Positions 59,701-64,000 of a DNA stretch of 64,000 nt are shown here, in pieces; the stretch's first letter is position 1; every line of letters starts with the position of its first letter. The notes below the pieces were generated by a model. That model saw only the letters and a program-made list of their open reading frames with translations, was not told the origin of the DNA and made no database searches. Origin of the DNA: a virus; the IMG/VR virus record IMGVR_UViG_3300032236_001802, positions 1 to 64,000 of that record; one strand, given 5' to 3'. The position numbers were made by a program, and so were the translations under genes.

Positions 59701-62700
59701 AGCGACATCCCCGGTTAGCCCATTCCCCATCTCAGATTCTAGGGCTTGCAGCTCTATCGCCGCCTGCTTGAGCAAGGTATTGAACTTTTGCAGTAGCGTA
59801 GCCGATTGATAAACCTGGTCGTTTTGGAGCTTCTGATAGGCGGTTACACCCGCCGCACCCGCTAGGCTGGCTTGCCGCCCTGCCATGCTGCCAACAACTC
59901 CCGCCACGCTACCAGCAACGGGCCCCGCCGCCCCCGCCGCTGTACTGGCAATCGTGCCCCCGGCGATCGCGGCTGCATCTGGTAGCACCCGCCGCAGAGT
60001 CCCCGGCGATCGCAACGACTGCATTAAATCGGCAATCTGCTGGCGTTGATCTTCAAATGCATATTGCTGCTCAGGAACCTTAAGCCGCGCCTGGGTCGCT
60101 AAATTCCTAGCGCGTGAGATTTGGGACTTCGTATTGTTGATCTGATTCCCTGCGCGGGTTCCCATCTTGGCCTCAGCCCCTAAGCTGGCCGATAGGTCCG
60201 AGATCTCGGCAGTAGCGGTTTCTGCCATGTCCTGAATTGTGCGGATCAGTGCATCCGCCAGTTGCAGATCACCTTTTTTGATCGCGGCCTTTAACCCTTG
60301 GTAACCTTCGCGAATCTGGGCAGAAATTTCCTTGGCCCGTGCAACTGCATCATCTGCACTGACCTTGTAAGCGAAGGCGGCTTGCTCTACCTTAACTTGA
60401 TCGGCTTGAATCTGCTTAACGGCTGCCGCCGGCGAGGGAACCGCATTACTTGAAACCGTTGCCGTGAGTGCTTTTAGTGGCTGTTGCGCCTCAACTAAAA
60501 TCGGCTCTGCCTGCGGCGGCAGGGCAAGTTTGGGCTTGAATTCTACCGCGTTACCCACCGCCCCCACCGCTGCCCCGGCCCCGGCCTGCAACATTTTACC
60601 GCCTAATACAACGGTACCAGCGTTAACGGCCATATCGCCGATCGCCCCTCCCGCCGCATGAATCGCCCCCGTGGTTGCAGTGGAAACGCCCTGGGCAATC
60701 CCCATAGCATGGGGGAACGCTTGCCCAATAAATCCAGCCGCCGAATTAGCCAGCCCACTAGTTCCGGCCTGCATCAACGGGTCGATACCAGCCCCGACCA
60801 ACCCGTGCAACCCGTGCGCCATCGCGCCGCCTGCTGGGCCTAGGGCATGGGTGGCTAGGGTAAACCCAACCGCAGGCAGGGCAAGCTGCTGCAAGCCTCC
60901 CTTAATCGTGCGTCCCATGGGCATGATGTCCAGTGCCACCCCTTCCAACCCCTTGGCCAGTGCCAGCCCTGCCCGCGCCGCTGTACCAAGGGCATGGGCC
61001 ACCCCCGCGCCCGCTTTGATTAATCCATTTGTGGCCTCATTGGAGCGCGTAGCTAGGGCGCTGGATTGCTGGGAATTGGCATACTCGCTGACCTTGCGAA
61101 AAACTGACTGTCCGGCACCGGCAACGCGCCCCGCCATGGCCCCGGCTCCGGCTGCGGCCTCCTGCAACTGCTCCCGCCGTCGTGCTGCGGCCTCCTGCCG
61201 TTGCAACTGTTCCGCCGCCCGCCGCCGCGATACGGTAAAAACTTCCTGACTCATCCGATCCACATCAGGATAATTACCGATCGCGTCAACTAACTGCTTT
61301 TTATTTAGTTGATCTGCCCCCTCAACACCTAGATTCTGAGCGATCGGCAGTAGGTCTTTTTTGCGATTGAATGTCCCCGCCGCTTCCCGTGCGGTTTGCC
61401 GTAGGCGTTCCGGTTTTTCAGAGATTGCCTGCCCAAAGTCTTCATAAAGCTGGAACAGATCAGCGATCGCGCCCTTGAAGGCGGCTTGCAGCTTACCAAT
61501 CTCTTGATCAATCTCTGCTACGGGTAACTGGCTAATGTCTGGGATTGCATCAAAGCTTCGAGAAAATTCTTTATTGATGTCTTCAATTTCAGCCAGCATC
61601 GCCGAAATTTCCTCATCAACATTAACCGTCGCCCCGGCAATCTTACCCTTCAGTGATTGCAGAATTTTCAGCCGTGCTTCGTTGTATTGATTTTGGATTT
61701 CCCCGCCGCCAACACCAGCCACGGTGTTAAATCGGGCGATCGCCTGCTTCTGTTCAACACTTGCCTTAATCGCGGCAGTGTTGCGTTCTGCGAACACGTA
61801 GGCGTCTGTTTCTGTTGCGCGATTGTAGTCAGCATTGCCGCCGACATTAGCTTTTACAGATCCTTCAATACGCCCACCTAGTTTTTTAGCTTCCTCAGCA
61901 GTTGCCTGCAATAGCTCAACACCCGTTTCAGTTCCATGTGCTAACTCCCCAAATAGAGATTGCATCGCATGGCGCAATTCATGTACCAGTGTTTCAAATT
62001 CTTTATCACCAAGCTTGCCTTTGCTGATTTGCTCAATCACTTCAGGGCGCACTCTGATTTCGTTGGCGGTTGAACTGTAAGAAGCGTGAGCCGTTTTGGG
62101 CATTTGATCATCGGCGATCAGTCGCGGAATGTCCGCACTGGTCATCGCAACTTTAGATGCTTTGGCCACATCTAAGGCGATTTGCTCGTAGATGTCTGTT
62201 ATGTTATTAAATTGATAGCTACCCTGAGCCTGCGCGGCCTGCACAGTGCGCCCTGAGCGCGATGCAACGTCTACCGGAATCTTCAGTAAATCTTTGTTCC
62301 TCTCTACTGCGATGCCTCTTTGAAACGATCTATTAGCCTTATAAAATTCATCAATGCTCTGCTGTAACTCTGCCGAATCTTTGCTTAAAGACGTTTCGGC
62401 GATTCGATAGATACCCTTTAGCTCATTACTTAAATTTGAATAAGAATCAGCCAATGTCTTGATTTGACCACCGATCCGACTAACACCCTCTTGATCGCCC
62501 GCCGCTCCCGCCGCCTGAAGCTGTGGAAATAGCGCCTCTCTAGATTGTTGATTAACAGCCATGCGATCGCGAATCTTACCCGCACCCAATCGCTCTGCCT
62601 CTGCTTCCATCTTGGATTGAAGCGTTTGAGATTGACTGGTGATGCGATCGCGCTCTATCTCTAATTGGCGTTGCTGCTGCTGCAACCGATCATAATTTTG

Positions 62701-63552
62701 CTTGAATTGCTTATTTTCTTCACGGGCCTGCTCCCCGGCATAGGTATCCCGTTTTTTGGCCTGCGCGGTCTGCTTACCTCTGGTCGCAAATCCTTCGCGG
62801 GTAATGTCGGCTTCCCCAATAACATCATTAATCGTCTGGGTTATGCCAGCAAGATCCGCGCCCATGGCGTTTAGCAATTCCTCGGCCAACCCTTGCCCCA
62901 GCTTGCGACCGACCAGGTTAAAGCTCCCGATTATGTCGCTCAATTCACCCTGAATTCCGTCTGACAAACCCTTACCCAAATCATGGGCGATGTTTTGCCC
63001 AAGTCCCAGCCCCACACCAGACACGATCGGGCCAAAGATAGCCCCAATCGCCTTAAATGGTGCGGTAATCGCTCCGGTTATCAGATTACCTTTCGGTTTA
63101 GCTGCAGCAAACCCGTTCTCGATGGCCTTGGATATTGCCTTGCTAACACCTTCAGAGTCAGTTTTAACCTGAACCTGCTGGGTTGTTTGCTGAGTTTGCT
63201 GAACGGTTTGGGCTGGCGTTGTCGTTTTAACGTTGACCTGAATATTCCGGTTTTGAAGCCGGTCAAGTTGCCTATTGAGATCCGTTAGTGCCTTGTCGTT
63301 GACCTTGGGGGTCAAGGGTTTGGAGTTCATCAGGCTTTGAACTCTGCCCCAGTGCTGCTCCTTACTGGTAAGGTGACGATTCAGATTAGTTAAAGCCGAA
63401 TCGTCAACCCGTACCGTATTCCCCCGTCCTAGCGATCGCTCAATCAGTCCCCCGATCCTGACGGCATCCGTTCGGGCTTTCTCCAAGGTCCGGTTATAGT
63501 CCGTTGGATTGAGCTTCAAGTCTAGGATGAGTTGACCGAGGGATAGTGCCAT
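53788..63552 (-). CDS. Giant tape measure protein with three enzyme-like domains
   Basis: 3254 residues, one of the largest tape measures. The N-terminus is long coiled coils. At ~520-530 HELRHAMQ fits a zinc metallopeptidase. A tape measure core around ~1500-1650 (ASLRSEAKRLGTDLRAS.., LASKGVVSMEELRQQLGD..) resembles known tape-measure domains. At ~2310-2440 an L,D-transpeptidase/YkuD-like segment appears (IGFHTDANRATAPGSAGC). At ~2480-2620 a lysozyme-like region (AAMMASAMQESTLG, KGLFQLTD). Its Gly-rich C-terminus (LTPGEMVLTRSQTR) is the common end. Start ATG overlaps the tail chaperone stop. Confidence 0.9.
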   Translation of the reverse strand: MALSLGQLILDLKLNPTDYNRTLEKARTDAVRIGGLIERSLGRGNTVRVDDSALTNLNRHLTSKEQHWGRVQSLMNSKPLTPKVNDKALTDLNRQLDRLQNRNIQVNVKTTTPAQTVQQTQQTTQQVQVKTDSEGVSKAISKAIENGFAAAKPKGNLITGAITAPFKAIGAIFGPIVSGVGLGLGQNIAHDLGKGLSDGIQGELSDIIGSFNLVGRKLGQGLAEELLNAMGADLAGITQTINDVIGEADITREGFATRGKQTAQAKKRDTYAGEQAREENKQFKQNYDRLQQQQRQLEIERDRITSQSQTLQSKMEAEAERLGAGKIRDRMAVNQQSREALFPQLQAAGAAGDQEGVSRIGGQIKTLADSYSNLSNELKGIYRIAETSLSKDSAELQQSIDEFYKANRSFQRGIAVERNKDLLKIPVDVASRSGRTVQAAQAQGSYQFNNITDIYEQIALDVAKASKVAMTSADIPRLIADDQMPKTAHASYSSTANEIRVRPEVIEQISKGKLGDKEFETLVHELRHAMQSLFGELAHGTETGVELLQATAEEAKKLGGRIEGSVKANVGGNADYNRATETDAYVFAERNTAAIKASVEQKQAIARFNTVAGVGGGEIQNQYNEARLKILQSLKGKIAGATVNVDEEISAMLAEIEDINKEFSRSFDAIPDISQLPVAEIDQEIGKLQAAFKGAIADLFQLYEDFGQAISEKPERLRQTAREAAGTFNRKKDLLPIAQNLGVEGADQLNKKQLVDAIGNYPDVDRMSQEVFTVSRRRAAEQLQRQEAAARRREQLQEAAAGAGAMAGRVAGAGQSVFRKVSEYANSQQSSALATRSNEATNGLIKAGAGVAHALGTAARAGLALAKGLEGVALDIMPMGRTIKGGLQQLALPAVGFTLATHALGPAGGAMAHGLHGLVGAGIDPLMQAGTSGLANSAAGFIGQAFPHAMGIAQGVSTATTGAIHAAGGAIGDMAVNAGTVVLGGKMLQAGAGAAVGAVGNAVEFKPKLALPPQAEPILVEAQQPLKALTATVSSNAVPSPAAAVKQIQADQVKVEQAAFAYKVSADDAVARAKEISAQIREGYQGLKAAIKKGDLQLADALIRTIQDMAETATAEISDLSASLGAEAKMGTRAGNQINNTKSQISRARNLATQARLKVPEQQYAFEDQRQQIADLMQSLRSPGTLRRVLPDAAAIAGGTIASTAAGAAGPVAGSVAGVVGSMAGRQASLAGAAGVTAYQKLQNDQVYQSATLLQKFNTLLKQAAIELQALESEMGNGLTGDVAGSAIAMAVDQILNSISPVLAAVPGKGAAAAAAIAPRIVEARQQFSSGETRQYSSMGLQEQVNQVLAEFSGLDSAAQDVQFAFGGIDEAISSAVNRIRELNAKPDPEAEAKAYQAEASFGKNYNRFERAESNVNQRFNQSVNLPDMNQPESIAARIKRLVAAGGFIDMAKERIQSMIGTFMKIPGAFGLAMSSLLGLGGAAVIVPILQQIGEACKQAALDMDRFNRTITFTSGGASRGAEVMASLRSEAKRLGTDLRASIEGYAQFSASTKDTSLEGDQSLSIFKNVSQATANYQLSPERQKLVFEALSQLASKGVVSMEELRQQLGDSLPGALNIAARSMGMTTSEFSKMVERGEVLSSEFLPKFAQQLGAESSVGVAAASKSAQASLNRLNNVIFELQATMGQFILQLNKIGADVAVGGIELLIGVLSILLKTLPAVALMFAGKFLASFAAAGTLLPSLSKAFGSLMAMIAKFAPIIGAFLAKFMIVQTVIDMLGMVGKSLSDQGGQFREFATAAQSGLKDYTSALIEARVAQRDFMDSMPKNASGLKGDSLLEGTFLGGVAGFIGGEGAKKAIGNMERGVQGLFGGRTFAQNQADDRSIAMDDLAGSRMEMHYRVTQQLKGAQSQLNQVKDIDRQIQEIQGRRRGLAVTNPNDKEGARALKSQEDALLGKREALVKPVAALQQANAAEIETYKNAIKSLGDLAQEGKITQDEYNVRLVQFQTALAGAQKDQEALTQAMASSVNGLAAFERAWAGIVDKLEDATSALEKTGNVTRKAIAESELAGGSQGESARRTELLQQDQLAEKIKLNRQAIAQMRSEMNVQDIATIQKNYNITNQTGTAELKTLSDRATGPRDKALLAKLADLQQLEGQVSGFEADLAEAQVSAMRRMRDLAKQVEEFYQGIQRQAQEAALSSKEIRNQIANANAKNRLKSALKGFQDNYISEFVDSLIGLIDSLSQPFEQAIAAQREIMGKQQQLQDTLKQATELGGQLPTGAEGSSSASGITGVTSKNFAGKVVMQRTGIKDEYGLENLKLVVFDRSGKAVSEHTVNSGQATTQNQFGKGGTTRSGSMAPVEYGTYNIGAPIASGLPGVGKTFIGVNPTFNTERSAIGFHTDANRATAPGSAGCIVFKTEADFNRFQAELRKSGASQFQFLDGNQLTKQIAQAGNTINPTKGFTSLPRVQTGGSIIPKGVNPKQRAYAAIIEAEGRKAGLKDNQIAAMMASAMQESTLGMAKDEVGGYGGKGLFQLTDEPGRPGTWIGKGGIKSVKDYYDPAKNTRAIMTDYQFAEWKKRSQNQSVADASTSFARMVLRPYEVGSKYANKARMLFPDGQISRGAPSQPLQGRLGDAASLADQTSRQEIADIEARARAMGAGARLDAARAARKAERQLQVAGRDQSRSTRSLMEQFGDMRSQIGESTPDKQFQQELTQAEREYREFREKVSDESEKVKSALADALSIRDTLKGEGLPDELKKFVPELDKQISLLQDQNAKLDALSGNIDDEALKRLTDIRQKYEQANAARKFAFEQELGGKQIEVLRAEAQQAQNQAQRPGTTRDQRFELQQRALQLGFQADQRNAQNQIAQLGMALDEQVRKGERTTEQAAALRAEYERLSQIDLSNLQSQLEAQTEELRKQQSEMKWQEDSKVFESRMSINDAKGNYARTMGFEYQANQYEKEGAIARENYSLQQGMREIDQWAKDVGAAPDIVAQLRNNLTELNAVNLQNINAQFNPMTEALKGVKGAFQGFLGDVITGNESIEDAFSKMIDNVLNSLANLAAQLITEQLFGNLFGMGGGGGGGLFGGGGGGGGIGGLLGGLFGFADGGIVPGHPGHQRLRDRPDEIGYALRREGPDSVLATLTPGEMVLTRSQTRSYLAMQSRAGYALGAAHKGDRIQRFSEGGIVRGNFPIAVPSGGSIGGTSVSVPIQINAGSSQEKPSINMPKLRDAVRASVLEELRRQQRPNGRLNQ

Positions 63553-63926
63553 TAGAATTCCGGCGTTTTTAGAGTTGCGGGTTCATATCGATATTTTTCA
63601 GCCCACTCAATGAGAGTTTTTGCCGCCGCCTGCCCTGGCCTAAGAGGTTGCATGGGCTGCCCCCATTGGGGCAGTTTTACAGCGGTCCAAAGGTCTGCGG
63701 GTAGAACGATAGACACATCGCCGCAGGGCAACGATAAACCCGCATAGAACCAGCCGTCTGGGGCTTGGGTGCCTCCTGTATCCCGATAGGATTTCCACCC
63801 CGTGGAGGGTGGTAGTAGATTGCACAGAGCAATAAACAGAGCATTCAAAAAGTCATCTCGATCCGGAAAGGTTGGTTCTAGCGCGATCGCTTCATCGATT
63901 TCGGTTATAGCTGCTTTTTGGCCTCC
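63552..63926 (-). CDS. Tail assembly chaperone, -1 frame extension (gpT-like)
   Basis: The -1 frame is open from 63926 to a TAA that overlaps the tape measure ATG. No ATG or GTG exists upstream in that frame (a TTG at 63848 is poor). It is best read as a fusion made by frameshifting at the slippery site C AAA AAG (63914-63920). The 124-residue extension would be fused to the upstream product in a lambda G/GT manner. Confidence 0.7.
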   Translation of the reverse strand, partial: GGQKAAITEIDEAIALEPTFPDRDDFLNALFIALCNLLPPSTGWKSYRDTGGTQAPDGWFYAGLSLPCGDVSIVLPADLWTAVKLPQWGQPMQPLRPGQAAAKTLIEWAEKYRYEPATLKTPEF

Positions 63927-64000
63927 TTAAGAAAATCAGATAGTTGCCCCAGGAACTCTTGAGGGATTTTGCCCTCACGCTCCAACTGAATCAGAATCTT
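63905..64000 (-). CDS. Tail assembly chaperone, gpG-like, 3' end (partial)
   Basis: 31 codons visible (ILIQLEREGKIPQEFLGQLSD...) ending TAA 63905-63907. It is the C-terminal end of the product just upstream of the tape measure. AAGGAGG lies right before the slippery stretch. The gene's main part is outside the window. Confidence 0.65.
   Translation of the reverse strand, partial: KILIQLEREGKIPQEFLGQLSDFLKEAKKQL

Noticed and set aside
63552-63848. Independent gene starting at TTG 63848
   Set aside because: Poor start and the frame is open upstream of it; better explained as the frameshift extension.
1-64000. Integrase, transposase or IS element
   Set aside because: No tyrosine or serine recombinase motif, DDE core or terminal repeats seen; lysogeny therefore cannot be judged from this window.
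1-64000. tRNA genes
   Set aside because: No cloverleaf with a matching T-loop was recognised by eye; a computational scan could still find one.

Overview
The window looks like about two thirds of the genome of a long-tailed siphovirus of a cyanobacterium, either a free phage, a prophage or a phage-plasmid. The host assignment rests on the very frequent GCGATCGC octamer (HIP1), a hallmark of cyanobacterial DNA, spread through nearly every gene. Phage identity rests on a lambda-type tail module read right to left (tail chaperone with a probable frameshift, giant tape measure, gpM-, gpK-, gpI- and gpJ-like genes), a terminase large subunit, a portal-like protein, a small-terminase-like protein, a DnaB helicase beside an initiator-like gene, and dense operons with ATGA/TAATG start-stop overlaps. 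I recognised no ribosomal RNA, tRNA, integrase or transposase and no cellular housekeeping operon. The major capsid genes are not in the window.

Layout. 0-7 kb: a tail-fibre fragment, a portal-like gene, a small membrane GGDEF-like protein, and the large terminase, whose P-loop is interrupted by a 401-residue LAGLIDADG intein. 7-10 kb: early-type genes behind three copies of a palindromic operator (core GGTATACC), including a DUF932 protein. 10-15 kb: an operon running from a small-terminase-like gene through queE, queD, folE and queC to a DpdA-like transglycosylase and a ParB-like protein. This is a nearly complete route from GTP to 7-cyano-7-deazaguanine and its insertion into DNA. 15-22 kb: a gpL-like tail gene, then an operon of mostly unknown small membrane and coiled-coil proteins ending in a membrane-anchored P-loop ATPase, with a GIY-YIG protein and a ribbon-helix-helix regulator nearby. 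22-28 kb: small accessory genes (a 63-bp tandem repeat, winged helices, a DUF488-like protein, a 2H phosphoesterase-like protein) and a two-domain glycosyltransferase.

28-38 kb is the replication and DNA-modification block on the minus strand: initiator-like gene with five iteron-like palindromes inside it (probable origin), DnaB, a ParB-Dam fusion, further small DNA-binding proteins, an N4/N6 methyltransferase, an ASCH protein and a frameshifted HNH gene. 38-42.5 kb is a plus-strand block with a Gp157-like protein and a polynucleotide kinase-phosphatase. 42.5-64 kb is the tail module on the minus strand, interrupted by one plus-strand gene.

Taken together the phage appears to make its own modified base, to carry two methyltransferases, an end-repair enzyme and possible nucleotide-signal-degrading factors, which is the profile of a virus investing heavily in evading host defence. 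The least explained part is the 15,988-20,820 operon. Functional names come from reading motifs by eye; no database search was possible.
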